A stretch of DNA of 64,000 bases from JAAYQA01 sp964510345. GTDB taxonomy: Bacteria; Bacillota; Clostridia; Tissierellales; Peptoniphilaceae. Of this stretch, positions 1-8,502 are shown piece by piece. Numbering within the stretch: position 1 is the first letter of the stretch; the number at the start of each line of letters is the position of its first letter. The notes under the pieces were generated by a model. The model was not told the DNA's origin. It saw nothing but the letters and a program-made list of their open reading frames with translations, and searched no databases. Made by a program: the position numbers and the translations under genes. The stretch spans positions 13,955-77,954 of the forward strand of contig CAZEBB010000005.1 of NCBI GenBank assembly GCA_964510345.1, in the 5' to 3' direction.

Positions 1-178
1 TTTGGGTCTCATGCATGGAGACCATCACTAAATGCTCAGACACGTCACCTTCGTAATCGATGACGATATCTTCTTCCGCTTCCCAAAATTCAAAAGTATT
101 GTACAGGCTCAACGCCATGCCCAGAGTGTCGTACCCACATCCGAGATTGGCGGTCGTTGCCGGTAAGATCAGTTTCAT
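1..178 (-). CDS. thrB: Homoserine kinase, N-terminal part (runs off left edge)
   Basis: Phosphorylates homoserine to O-phosphohomoserine, the substrate of the adjacent threonine synthase. Only the first 59 codons lie in the window. They begin MKLILPATTANLGCGYDTLG, which matches the GHMP-kinase N-terminus (PATSANLGPGFDTLG in most members); the usual Pro of that motif is Cys here. The ATG at 176-178 overlaps the thrC stop as ATGA, so it is translationally coupled as the last visible gene of the lysC operon. Confidence 0.9.
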   Translation of the reverse strand, partial: MKLILPATTANLGCGYDTLGMALSLYNTFEFWEAEEDIVIDYEGDVSEHLVMVSMHETQ

Positions 179-1530
179 TTCTTTCCCCCTCGGAAATCAC
201 TAAACGCCTGCACCGCATCTTCTTGTGGAATGCATTCGGTAAATCGTATCGGCAAATCATAGAGGTTCTCAAGTGCAGGGTGCAAAGGTGTGTAGGTTTC
301 CAACACCGCCAGCGCTTCTTTTGGACCCACCGACTCACCGGTCAGTGCATGGACGATGGTCTCCGGGAACTTTGAAGGGCTTGCTGTGGAGAGGATGACG
401 GCATTTTGAGGTCGGCCCATCTTATCCCATGCGACCCATCCGCAGGCGGTGTGTGGGTCCATCACGTATCCTGCATCTTTGTATACCGTTCGGATCGCCG
501 CTTCCACTTCCTCTTCTGTTGCGCTGTACGCTTGGAACCCGGCCAATCCCTCCACCGGTACTTCATAATGTCCCACGTCTTCGAGCTGTTGCATCCATTC
601 TCCGGTTTTTTCCGTACCAAAGATGTGGCACAACAACCGCTCCAGATTCGATGAGACTAAGATGTCCATCGAAGGTGACGAAGTCTTGACCAAGTCTCGT
701 TTTCTGTCATATACGCCGGTGGTAAAGAAGTCTTTAAGGACGGTATTGGAATTGGTGGCAACGACGAGTTGATCCACCGGCAGCCCCATTCGTTTCGCAT
801 AATAGCCTGCGAGAATGTCACCGAAGTTGCCTGACGGTACGATAAAGGTAACCGGCTCAGCGATCGCCATCTGCTGTGCTGCATGGAAATAGTAAGGCAC
901 TTGTGCAATTAAACGAGCGATGTTGATCGAGTTACACGAACTGATCCCCGGATCTCCGGATGAGAGAATCTTCTTGGCTGCTCGTTGCGCATCATCGAAA
1001 TTTCCTTCAATCGCAACAACTTTTACATTGTCACCGGCTTGCGTCTGCATTTGCAGCTCTTGAAGAGGTGCCACGCCCATCGCGGGGTAAAAGACGAGAA
1101 TACTCGTCCCCGGAATGTCTTTAAAGGCTTCGAGTGCTGCTTTCCCCGTGTCGCCGGATGTCGCGGTGACATACACCGTTTCTTCCTGACCACATAGTTT
1201 CGCGACTTTCGGGAGCATCGTAAGTGCGACATCTTTAAATGCGCCACTTGGCCCGTGAAAGAGTTCCAAAAAATTACCTGATGCAGTCTTTACCACAGGT
1301 AGCGGAAAATTTTCGTAGTTCTCCTGACAGATCGCTTGGAACTCATTTTGATAAGCACCGGCGAATCCCTGCAGCACTTTTGCGCTGATCGAAGGGAAGT
1401 CCTCTTCTTCGATTTGTACCGTAGGGAACTCGTCCGGATAATACAAGCCGCCACCCGGAGCTAATGCGCGGGCGACTGCTTCACAAAAGGATGCTGTTTC
1501 ATTGTTGTCTCTTGTCGATCGATAAATCAT
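175..1530 (-). CDS. thrC: Threonine synthase
   Basis: Converts O-phosphohomoserine to threonine with PLP. The 451-aa protein begins MIYRSTRDNN and carries the PLP-lysine motif HGPSGAFKD (Lys about residue 99), FVTATSGDTG-type phosphate-binding sequence (VYVTATSGDTGKAA) and a conserved GNFGDILAGYYA segment. I start it at the ATG at 1528-1530 because an AGGAG lies just upstream; a longer open frame continues to 1653 but overlaps birA. The start shares one base with the birA stop (TAATG), and its stop overlaps thrB. Long-form (about 450-470 aa) ThrC is usual in Clostridia. Confidence 0.95.
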   Translation of the reverse strand: MIYRSTRDNNETASFCEAVARALAPGGGLYYPDEFPTVQIEEEDFPSISAKVLQGFAGAYQNEFQAICQENYENFPLPVVKTASGNFLELFHGPSGAFKDVALTMLPKVAKLCGQEETVYVTATSGDTGKAALEAFKDIPGTSILVFYPAMGVAPLQELQMQTQAGDNVKVVAIEGNFDDAQRAAKKILSSGDPGISSCNSINIARLIAQVPYYFHAAQQMAIAEPVTFIVPSGNFGDILAGYYAKRMGLPVDQLVVATNSNTVLKDFFTTGVYDRKRDLVKTSSPSMDILVSSNLERLLCHIFGTEKTGEWMQQLEDVGHYEVPVEGLAGFQAYSATEEEVEAAIRTVYKDAGYVMDPHTACGWVAWDKMGRPQNAVILSTASPSKFPETIVHALTGESVGPKEALAVLETYTPLHPALENLYDLPIRFTECIPQEDAVQAFSDFRGGKK

Positions 1531-2297
1531 TAGTTCTCCTTTTCTCGGTTGAGGAGTCTGATCTCTTCCGTGAAGAGCGCTCGTGTTTCGTGATCCATAG
1601 TGACCAAAAGTCGACCTTGCCCATCGATCCCTATGGCCTTTGCCTCTTTCCATCCGCTAGGCTGAGAAACGAGGATCTCGTGTCCGATCACAGCTGATTT
1701 TTCCACATAAACCGGAAGATAACTCGCATCGCCTTCTCGAACGAAGCGGTCGATATTGCGAAGGATTTCCACCATCAGCACTTCGCGGGCGGGAGGATTC
1801 GCATTCGGCCCGATCGCACCGGCTGTCTCTCGAATCTCTACCGGGAGATCCGCCGGCACCAAATTGATGCCAATCCCAATGACCACGACAGATTCGCCAC
1901 CGGCCATGACCGATTCGGTTAATATTCCGCACACTTTCTTCCCCTTCATCAAGATGTCGTTCACCCATTTGATCTGACCGGGTTGTCCGGTGACCGTTTC
2001 GATCGCGGATAACACGGCAACGGCAGCTTGAGGGGTAACAGAGAGAAGGCTTTTTGTCCCGCGCCGTAGGCACAAGCTCATATAGAGCCCCTTGTCTTTC
2101 GGTGAAAAGAACGAGCGCCCCTTGGTCCCGCGTCCCATCGTCTGATGATCGGCGATGACACAAAAGGGCATCTCGTGTTGTTTGGCATATTCTTTCGCTA
2201 AATCGTTGGTTGAGGTGACGGTCTCATAAGCGAAAACCGTCCAGCCCGGCACCTGAGGATAGGAAAATCGCGAGTTGTTTTGGACGTCGTCTCTCAC
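1530..2297 (-). CDS. birA: Biotin--[acetyl-CoA-carboxylase] ligase, catalytic-only form
   Basis: Activates biotin with ATP and transfers it to a lysine of biotin-dependent carboxylases. Visible are the biotin-ligase motifs TSTNDLAKEYA, GRGTKGRSFFSPKDKGLYMS (the GRGRxGR-like loop) and KWVNDILMKGKKVCGIL. There is no N-terminal winged-helix domain, so it is a monofunctional ligase rather than a repressor. I prefer the GTG at 2297, which overlaps the hom stop as GTGA; an ATG at 2315 in the same frame is possible. Its place inside a threonine operon has no obvious pathway reason. Confidence 0.9.
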   Translation of the reverse strand: MRDDVQNNSRFSYPQVPGWTVFAYETVTSTNDLAKEYAKQHEMPFCVIADHQTMGRGTKGRSFFSPKDKGLYMSLCLRRGTKSLLSVTPQAAVAVLSAIETVTGQPGQIKWVNDILMKGKKVCGILTESVMAGGESVVVIGIGINLVPADLPVEIRETAGAIGPNANPPAREVLMVEILRNIDRFVREGDASYLPVYVEKSAVIGHEILVSQPSGWKEAKAIGIDGQGRLLVTMDHETRALFTEEIRLLNREKEN

Positions 2298-3475
2298 TCG
2301 ACCCACAACACCCAATGGATGTTGTCTCCCAGCGGGGCTGTCTTTTCATTCCACGTCTTCCAGTCGACGGGATCGGTTACATAAGAAGCCTCGGCTCCTT
2401 CAATCGCATGGATCCCGACAGAGGCCAGTCCCTCCGCCATGGCCGCGTCGTCCAATCGAAAATAATAACGGTTTTTGGATTCATCATTGGCATTGATGAG
2501 CTCACGTTTGCCGAGAGGACTCTCAAACGGCTGGCGATTCTCCTGAATATCCATCAAGTCCGCCCATACGGCATTCGCAGTGGGCAACATTCCGGCACCG
2601 GGTCCCATGAATTGGAGCCAACCCACGGTATCCGCGAGTAAGTGCACGACATTTCCCGCCTCTTCTACTTGTGCGCGCGGGTCGATGCTGTCCAGAGCCG
2701 CCGGCACGACACGTGCCGTAAAGCGCTCTCCGTCTCGGGTCGACTGCCCCAGTAATTTTACGGTTCTCCCCATCCCAGCGAGCGTCTGCATGTCCTGTGG
2801 ACCCAATGTGTCGATCCCCCGCATGGGGATGTCCGCTTCCGTGACAGATCCACGGTACGCCAAGCTCGCCAGAATGCGTAGTTTGCGCATCGTGTCCTGC
2901 CCGGAGACGTCGGCTGTCGGATCCGCTTCCGCAAAGCCCAAGGCTTGTGCTTGTTTGAGCGCATCAGCATACGACTCGTTCTTCTGCCCCATCTCTGTGA
3001 GGATGAAGTTGCAGGTTCCGTTGAGAATCCCTTCAATCGCCGTCATATGATTCGTGTTCGTGAGGTCTTTGAGCGTCTTGAGCACAGGCACGCCCCCTGC
3101 CACGCTCGCCTCATAGAGGAAGTGTACGCCGTGCTCTTCGGCGGTGCGGCTCAGCGTTTCGAAAGAGTGGGAGACCAGCGCTTTATTTGCGGTTACCACT
3201 TGCTTGCCTTCGGCCAATGCCTTTTGGATCTTCTCCGTCATCGGATGGATGTTACCCGTCACCTCGACTATGATATCGATCGTCGGATCCGAGAAGACCG
3301 CATCCATGTCGGTCGTTACCAGATCTTTCGGCGCTCCGTTCTTAACCGCTTTTTCCATATCGCGGACGAGGATCGTCCCGATCGAAAAATGTTCTTGCAG
3401 CCGCGGACGCTCCTGCAAAATTCGGTACACCCCCTGCCCTACGGTACCGAAACCGAGGAGGGCAATTTTATGCAT
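2294..3475 (-). CDS. hom: Homoserine dehydrogenase with shortened C-terminus
   Basis: NAD(P)H-dependent reduction of aspartate semialdehyde to homoserine. The protein starts MHKIALLGFGTVGQGVYRIL (Rossmann GxGxxG) and has the substrate motif EGILNGTCNFILTEM and the DVSGQDTMRKLRIL segment. It is 393 aa, shorter than the 425-440 aa of forms with a complete C-terminal ACT domain; the last 60 residues begin NRYYFRLDD like an ACT strand but then diverge, so threonine feedback through this domain may be weak or absent. The chosen ATG at 3473-3475 overlaps the end of asd by 8 bp. A longer in-frame opening to 3667 lies inside asd. Confidence 0.94.
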   Translation of the reverse strand: MHKIALLGFGTVGQGVYRILQERPRLQEHFSIGTILVRDMEKAVKNGAPKDLVTTDMDAVFSDPTIDIIVEVTGNIHPMTEKIQKALAEGKQVVTANKALVSHSFETLSRTAEEHGVHFLYEASVAGGVPVLKTLKDLTNTNHMTAIEGILNGTCNFILTEMGQKNESYADALKQAQALGFAEADPTADVSGQDTMRKLRILASLAYRGSVTEADIPMRGIDTLGPQDMQTLAGMGRTVKLLGQSTRDGERFTARVVPAALDSIDPRAQVEEAGNVVHLLADTVGWLQFMGPGAGMLPTANAVWADLMDIQENRQPFESPLGKRELINANDESKNRYYFRLDDAAMAEGLASVGIHAIEGAEASYVTDPVDWKTWNEKTAPLGDNIHWVLWVE

Positions 3476-4454
3476 CGATGGGCTCCCCGACAATCCATTG
3501 CGCGTTTTGAACGGCATTGGTCGCGGCACCCTTTCTGATATTGTCGGCGACACACCAAATGTGCAGGCCATTCGGAGTGCTCGTGTCTTTGCGAATGCGC
3601 CCGACATAGACATAATCTGAGCCCTCCGCATCTTCTGCGATCGGATAAACGGCATTTTGCGGGTCATCTTTCACGATGATGTTTTTGGCATCGGCCAGTT
3701 CCTTTTTGATCGTTTCGATGTCAAACGGCTTCTCCAGCTCAACCTGCATCGCAACGCTATGAGCAAAGCGCACCGGCACGCGAACTGTCGTCGCCGTGAC
3801 GGGAAGTTCGGGGAGTTCCATGATCTTTTGCGTTTCAGCGATCATCTTCATCTCTTCTTTGGTATAGCCGTTTTCCATAAATACGTCGATATGCGGCAAT
3901 ACATTGCCTTTAATCGAATGCGGGTAAAATTCGCAAACCCCTTCCTCCAAGTCGCGGAGCCCTTTAAGTCCCGATCCGGATACCGACTGATAGGTCGCAT
4001 AAGATACTCTCTTCAAACCGTATTTTTTCAATACGGCAAGAGGCAACATGCACTGAATCGTCGAGCAGTTCGGGTTGGCAATCAGGCGGTCATCTTCTTG
4101 AATCGCATCGGCATTTACCTCCGGCACCACCAACGGCACCTCGGGATCCATGCGGAACACACTGCTGTTGTCGATGACATAGATGCCCTTTGCCGCAACG
4201 TCTTTCGCGTACTTTTCACTGGTTTCGCCGCCGGCGGCGAAAAACACGATCTCCGCTTCGCTGAGTGCATCCAATGAGATCAGTCGCACGGGGACTTCTT
4301 CGCCTCTAAAGGGGACCGTCTTGCCCACCGAGCGTTCTGACGCGAGCGGAATCAGCTCTCCTACCGGAAAGTTTTTCTTCTCCAATACTTCTAAAATTGT
4401 CGACCCGACGAGACCCGTCGCTCCTGCCACTGCCACTTTCCACTGTTTTTTCAT
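3468..4454 (-). CDS. asd: Aspartate-semialdehyde dehydrogenase
   Basis: NADPH-dependent reduction of aspartyl phosphate to the semialdehyde, the branch point to lysine/peptidoglycan and to threonine/methionine. The 328-aa sequence begins MKKQWKVAVAGATGLVGSTI and contains the active-site Cys130 in ANPNCSTIQCM and the SVSGSGLKG substrate loop. It lies 3 bp downstream of lysC and overlaps hom, fitting polycistronic expression from the T-box leader. Confidence 0.96.
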   Translation of the reverse strand: MKKQWKVAVAGATGLVGSTILEVLEKKNFPVGELIPLASERSVGKTVPFRGEEVPVRLISLDALSEAEIVFFAAGGETSEKYAKDVAAKGIYVIDNSSVFRMDPEVPLVVPEVNADAIQEDDRLIANPNCSTIQCMLPLAVLKKYGLKRVSYATYQSVSGSGLKGLRDLEEGVCEFYPHSIKGNVLPHIDVFMENGYTKEEMKMIAETQKIMELPELPVTATTVRVPVRFAHSVAMQVELEKPFDIETIKKELADAKNIIVKDDPQNAVYPIAEDAEGSDYVYVGRIRKDTSTPNGLHIWCVADNIRKGAATNAVQNAQWIVGEPIDA

Positions 4455-4457
4455 TTG

Positions 4458-5783
4458 CTATACACCCTTTCTGTAAAATGCGTCGTAGATGGATCGGATC
4501 GCCTGTTGGAAATCCTTGTTTTCAATGCCTATGATTACGTTGATCTCGCTGGATCCTTGCGAGATCATGCGTATATTGACTTCGTTGGTAGAGAGGGCCG
4601 AAAAGATCTTGGCCGAAATCCCCTTGCGCTTGATCATGCCTCGGCCGACAACGGCGACCAATGCCATCGACGGAAATGCGTCGATCGAATCCGGATTGCA
4701 GTAGATGCGAATCTCTTCGATGATCTTTTTGAGCTTACCGTTTAAGTGAGAGTCCGCCACGATGACCGATACTGAATCGATCGCCGACGGCATATGGGCG
4801 ATCGGCACGTCATTGGACTCAAAGATAGAGACCAGTTTTCGGAAGAAGGACAGATCTTCTGTCATACGCAACTTCTCGACGCTGATGACCGTAAAGTCCT
4901 TCTTACCGGCGATCCCGGTGATCATCCCGCGACCGGGTTCGTCCTGTGTATCCGGGATAATGCGCGTCCCCTCATCATCCGGGCGATTGGTATTTTTGAT
5001 TTGAATGGGGATCCCTAAGCGGCGTACCGGAAAGATTGCCTCTTCGTGTAGCACATTTGCTCCCATGTACGAAAGCTCTCTGAGCTCCCGAAAGGTGATC
5101 GCGTGAATCGGTTCCGGATTGTCCACAATATTGGGGTCGGCGACAAGGAATCCGGAGACGTCTGTCCAGTTCTCGTATAAATCGACATGCAGCGCATCTG
5201 CAAGAATTGCCCCGGTCACATCAGAACCACCGCGGGAGAAACACTGGATCTCCCCCTCCAAATTGGAGCCGTAAAAACCGGGCACGACGACATTGCCGGC
5301 ATCGCCGACAATTCTGTGGATCGCTTCCCTCGTCTTCTCTTCGTCTAATGTATCCTTTCCGCGAAAAAACAGCAACTCTTTCGCATCGACGAACTGATAC
5401 CCGAGATAATCTGCCAACAAGATCCCATTAATATACTCGCCGCGACTCGCACAATAATCTTGGGAGGCTCCGTTTTTGATGTTCTCGTACGTTTCATGTA
5501 AGATCGCGTCGATGTCGGTCGTCAACTCCAGTTCACGCGCAATGGATTGATAACGGTCCCTAATCTTATTGTAGACGTCATCAAAAGTAAGCATATGACT
5601 GGCCAGCTGATGGCACATATACAACAGGTCTGTGACTTTATAATCATTTTTATCGCGTTTCCCCGGAGCCGAGGGAACGACCACGGACCGAGCCGGGTGA
5701 CCATCGATCACCGCTTTCACTTTCTTGAACTGACCGGCGTCCGCTAGAGAACTTCCGCCAAATTTTGTTACGAACTTTTCCAT
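4458..5783 (-). CDS. lysC: Aspartate kinase
   Basis: First step of the aspartate family pathway. The 441-aa protein begins MEKFVTKFGGSSLADAGQFK (the KFGGSS motif) and has SRGGSDVTGAILADAL for nucleotide/aspartate binding; the C-terminal 140 residues look like paired ACT domains (for example FTVISVEKLRM and MALVAVVGRGM). It is the first gene after a threonine-specific T-box, so it is inferred to be the threonine-responsive isozyme; additional aspartokinases for lysine may exist elsewhere. Confidence 0.95.
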   Translation of the reverse strand: MEKFVTKFGGSSLADAGQFKKVKAVIDGHPARSVVVPSAPGKRDKNDYKVTDLLYMCHQLASHMLTFDDVYNKIRDRYQSIARELELTTDIDAILHETYENIKNGASQDYCASRGEYINGILLADYLGYQFVDAKELLFFRGKDTLDEEKTREAIHRIVGDAGNVVVPGFYGSNLEGEIQCFSRGGSDVTGAILADALHVDLYENWTDVSGFLVADPNIVDNPEPIHAITFRELRELSYMGANVLHEEAIFPVRRLGIPIQIKNTNRPDDEGTRIIPDTQDEPGRGMITGIAGKKDFTVISVEKLRMTEDLSFFRKLVSIFESNDVPIAHMPSAIDSVSVIVADSHLNGKLKKIIEEIRIYCNPDSIDAFPSMALVAVVGRGMIKRKGISAKIFSALSTNEVNIRMISQGSSEINVIIGIENKDFQQAIRSIYDAFYRKGV

Positions 5784-5799
5784 CTACAGCCTCCAATTA

Positions 5800-6009
5800 A
5801 AAAACGCCCATCCCAAAAGGACGAGCGACTCTCGTTTCCACCTATTTTGATCGGCAAATTGGTTGTAACGGTACCACCGCCTGCCTCTACTGGATTCAAA
5901 GCGGGACTCGAAGGGGGTTTTCATTTCATATGTAAGCCCGGGCCTTTCAGCCGGTGAACCCGGTTCTCTACCTTACCTGGATGAAATTACTCGTCCTTGT
6001 CAATGTCTT
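5800..6009 (-). promoter_or_regulatory. T-box riboswitch, specifier ACC (threonine), for the lysC-thrB operon
   Basis: Transcription-attenuation leader that senses uncharged tRNA. Read on the minus strand it has the GACGAGTA Stem I motif, an AGAGA/AAAGG distal pair, the T-box core GGTGGTACCG at 5869-5878 and a GC-rich hairpin ending in GGGCGTTTTTT just before lysC. Aligning Stem I with the clear Trp T-box at 42961 places the specifier at 5916-5918, between the helix ATTTCAT/ATGAAAT and the AAGG/CCTT closing helix: ACC, Thr. This agrees with the downstream pathway. Confidence 0.9.
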
Positions 6010-6015
6010 AGTAGT

Positions 6016-6044
6016 ATTCTATCGAAGCAACGTGAAGATGTCAA
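6016..6044 (-). promoter_or_regulatory. Sigma-A promoter of the lysC operon
   Basis: TTGACA (6039-6044), 17-bp spacer, TAGAAT (6016-6021). Transcription would start near 6009, at the 5' end of the T-box leader. Confidence 0.85.
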
Positions 6045-6131
6045 GACAATTGATGAAAACGGGGAAATATTTCATATTTCTCCAATTGAAATAATATTGA
6101 AACCTAATTGTTCCCTCGCTTTGATATGCTG

Positions 6132-6140
6132 TGATAGAAT
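6132..6140 (+). promoter_or_regulatory. Extended -10 promoter of the response regulator operon
   Basis: TGATAGAAT (TG at 6132-6133, TAGAAT 6135-6140), 22 bp before the start codon. A TTGTTC at 6108-6113 is too far (21 bp) to be a normal -35, so recognition would rest on the extended -10. The short distance leaves only a brief leader with GAGGAGG as RBS. Confidence 0.5.
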
Positions 6141-6162
6141 CAACTCATATGAGGAGGCTGAC

Positions 6163-6888
6163 ATGCGAAAAGAAAATCAAAAAATCCTAATTATTGAAGA
6201 TGATAAAGACATCAACGGACTTCTTGCGACCTATCTGAAAGAAGACGGCTTTCGTGTGGAGCAGGCGTATTCCGGACTCGAAGGCCTCCCCATGATCTCG
6301 GACCAGATCATTCTCGTTCTTCTTGATCTTATGCTACCCCGAATGTCAGGGGAAGAGGTCTTAGAAGAAATACGTAAAATATCGCAAGTACCGGTCATCA
6401 TCATCTCCGGAAAAGTCGCTCTGGAAGATAAAGTCAATTTATTGGAGTCCGGAGCGGATGACTACATTACAAAACCCTTCGCACGACGAGAGGTGATGGC
6501 GCGAATTCACGCCGCTTTGCGTCGACAGTATATCCTCCAGGAAAAAGAAGACAGCCACCCCTACCGCTATTTAGATCTCGTGTTGGACCCCGCCTCGCGC
6601 GAGGTGCACTGGAAGGACAAACTCATCACGCTGACCCAAACCGAATTTGCCGTTTTGCACACGATGATGCAGGCGCCGGAGGAGGTTCACAGTCGTGACA
6701 CTCTCTATGCCAAAGTTTGGAATACCACGTATTTCGGTGATGACAACGCAATCACTGTGCACATGAGCCGGCTTAGACAAAAGTTGAAGCAGGCCAGCTC
6801 GCTCGACTTTATCGAGACGGTTTGGGGCATCGGCTACAAGTTTAAGCGCGCGGATACGATCGAGGGGACCCATGCAGACGGTAATTGA
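6163..6888 (+). CDS. OmpR-family response regulator
   Basis: DNA-binding output of the two-component pair formed with the kinase at 8503. Residues 1-120 are a receiver domain with acidic cluster EDD (12-14), phospho-acceptor Asp55 (LVLLDLMLP) and Lys104 (YITKPF); the C-terminal 100 residues are a winged helix (LTQTEFAVLHTMMQ, NAITVHMSRLRQKL, VWGIGYKF). I start at the ATG at 6163 because GAGGAGG precedes it; upstream codons in frame have no RBS. The gene overlaps the ATPase gene by 17 bp, so regulator and transporter are one transcription unit. Confidence 0.95.
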   Translation: MRKENQKILIIEDDKDINGLLATYLKEDGFRVEQAYSGLEGLPMISDQIILVLLDLMLPRMSGEEVLEEIRKISQVPVIIISGKVALEDKVNLLESGADDYITKPFARREVMARIHAALRRQYILQEKEDSHPYRYLDLVLDPASREVHWKDKLITLTQTEFAVLHTMMQAPEEVHSRDTLYAKVWNTTYFGDDNAITVHMSRLRQKLKQASSLDFIETVWGIGYKFKRADTIEGTHADGN

Positions 6889-7780
6889 AACACGTAAACT
6901 CGGCAAGTCGTACGGGATGAAATTCGCGTTGCAAAACGCGGATTTGTCTGTTTATGAAGGGGAAGTCTGCGGTATCGTCGGGCGCAACGGCGCCGGTAAG
7001 ACAACGCTTCTGAAACTGATCGCGGGACTCACCGAACCTTCCACCGGCAGCATTTCGCTCTTTAACAGTACCGATCTTAGGCTGCAACGACAGCGAGTCG
7101 GATCTCTTATCGAACAACCTGCGCTCATGCCCTATTTGACAGTGGAACAGAACTTGCATTACTTTCGTAAGTTAAAAGGCATCACAGAAAAAGAATCTGT
7201 TTTGGATGTCATGATGCTCACGGGAATCCATGCAGAGCGAAAGACAAGCTATCAGACGCTTTCGATGGGGATGAAACAACGCTTAAGCGTGGCCTTGGCA
7301 CTACTGGGTGAGCCGGATCTTCTACTGTTAGATGAGCCGACCAACGGCATCGATCATCAAAGCTTGGCACACCTCAGAGATCTCCTCACAAAACTCAGCC
7401 GAGAAAAGCGAGTAACCATCCTGATATCAAGCCACCTCTTAACGGAACTCACTCAGATCGCGACGCGCTTCGTCATTTTAGACCGCGGCATCGTCATCGA
7501 ACAAATCAACAAAAGTGAGCTGGATCGCCAATCACGAACCGCTATCCGCATCGAAACGGATCAACCGTCGCGGGTTGCCGTACTGCTGGAGCAGAAGTTC
7601 GGCTTTACCGAGTACACGATCGACGGCGATTTGGGCGTCTTGCTCTACGAAGGGTTCGACTTGATCCCGGCCATCACTAACGCTCTGGTTCTCGCGGGAA
7701 TCTCGATATGGGGCATCCACAAGCAGCGCGCCGATTTGGAAACATACTTCATGCAAAAGATAGGTGACCTCAATGATTAA
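6872..7780 (+). CDS. ABC transporter ATP-binding protein (BcrA/lantibiotic-immunity type)
   Basis: Energises the permease encoded just downstream. The 302-aa protein has Walker A GRNGAGKTT (37-45), signature LSMGMKQRL, Walker B LLLLDEPTNG and a switch His in SSHLL, followed by an 80-residue C-terminal extension typical of BcrA/SpaF-like ATPases. Together with an adjacent response regulator and a sensor-poor kinase this suggests defence against, or export of, a membrane-active compound; the substrate cannot be read from sequence. Confidence 0.9.
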   Translation: MQTVIETRKLGKSYGMKFALQNADLSVYEGEVCGIVGRNGAGKTTLLKLIAGLTEPSTGSISLFNSTDLRLQRQRVGSLIEQPALMPYLTVEQNLHYFRKLKGITEKESVLDVMMLTGIHAERKTSYQTLSMGMKQRLSVALALLGEPDLLLLDEPTNGIDHQSLAHLRDLLTKLSREKRVTILISSHLLTELTQIATRFVILDRGIVIEQINKSELDRQSRTAIRIETDQPSRVAVLLEQKFGFTEYTIDGDLGVLLYEGFDLIPAITNALVLAGISIWGIHKQRADLETYFMQKIGDLND

Positions 7781-8501
7781 TTTTCTATTAGCGGAACAAT
7801 ATCGCGTCCGTCATCATCGAGCTCTTTGGCTCAGTTTTGGCGTAACGGCATTTGTCATCTTACTCAGCGCGCTGCAGACCCGTTTCCTCTTAGAGGACTC
7901 CCATGATATTTCTCTGTTCGTTTCGGTGCTTGAGAGTTTACTGACCTTTGGTATCTATGTCTTTGTGACCGTGAATATCTCGTCTTTTAGCCGCGATCGC
8001 CTTTCGCTGATGCAACTGAACGCGCAGGGTCACTCCCGACCGATGATCCTCATCGGACAATTTCTCGCGAGCATCGGTATCGCATTTGTCTTTACTTTTA
8101 TCGTCTTCGCGGCTTCCCTGGTTTTCGGTCTATTGCTGTTCGAGCCCGTCAATATGACAAATGCACAGTTTGCCTTATCTCTCACTATGGATATGGTCGT
8201 CTTCTTCTTGCTCATGATTCCACTACAGGCGATCGCACTGAGCCTTCAGTATCTGTTCTTAAACCCGGCGCTCAGTATTCCCTTGTTTTTTGGGATCGTG
8301 TTTTTTATCCCCTCGATGTACGACATGGGACAGCCGATGAACAATATGATCCAGTTCCTGTTTTCCATTTCGCAATACAGTCTGATGTTCGATTTTCAGA
8401 TGAGAGAACTGAACGGGTCCTACTTGCTGCTCAGTATTGTCCTCCATACTTTGGTGTGGCTCGGTATTGCCCTCCTGCGATTCAGAAAGTACGAGTTTTA
8501 A
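7773..8501 (+). CDS. ABC transporter permease, six predicted membrane segments
   Basis: Partner of the preceding ATPase. The 242-aa protein MINFLLAEQYRVRHHRALWL shows six hydrophobic stretches (roughly 20-38, 50-70, 92-115, 135-155, 165-185, 215-235) in the ABC2/SpaE-SpaG style. The ATG at 7773 is preceded by AGGTGA and overlaps the ATPase stop; a GTG at 7764 is an alternative. Sequence is too divergent to name the substrate. Confidence 0.85.
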   Translation: MINFLLAEQYRVRHHRALWLSFGVTAFVILLSALQTRFLLEDSHDISLFVSVLESLLTFGIYVFVTVNISSFSRDRLSLMQLNAQGHSRPMILIGQFLASIGIAFVFTFIVFAASLVFGLLLFEPVNMTNAQFALSLTMDMVVFFLLMIPLQAIALSLQYLFLNPALSIPLFFGIVFFIPSMYDMGQPMNNMIQFLFSISQYSLMFDFQMRELNGSYLLLSIVLHTLVWLGIALLRFRKYEF

Positions 8502-8502
8502 T

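Noticed and set aside
2945..3538. Long plus-strand ORF opposite hom
   Set aside because: Shadow of a high-confidence gene on the other strand, rich in Arg/His as expected for antisense translation, without SD.
5784..6010. Lysine riboswitch in front of lysC
   Set aside because: The leader has the T-box core GGTGGTACCG, Stem I AGTA motif and a specifier-type loop; the lysine aptamer motifs are absent.
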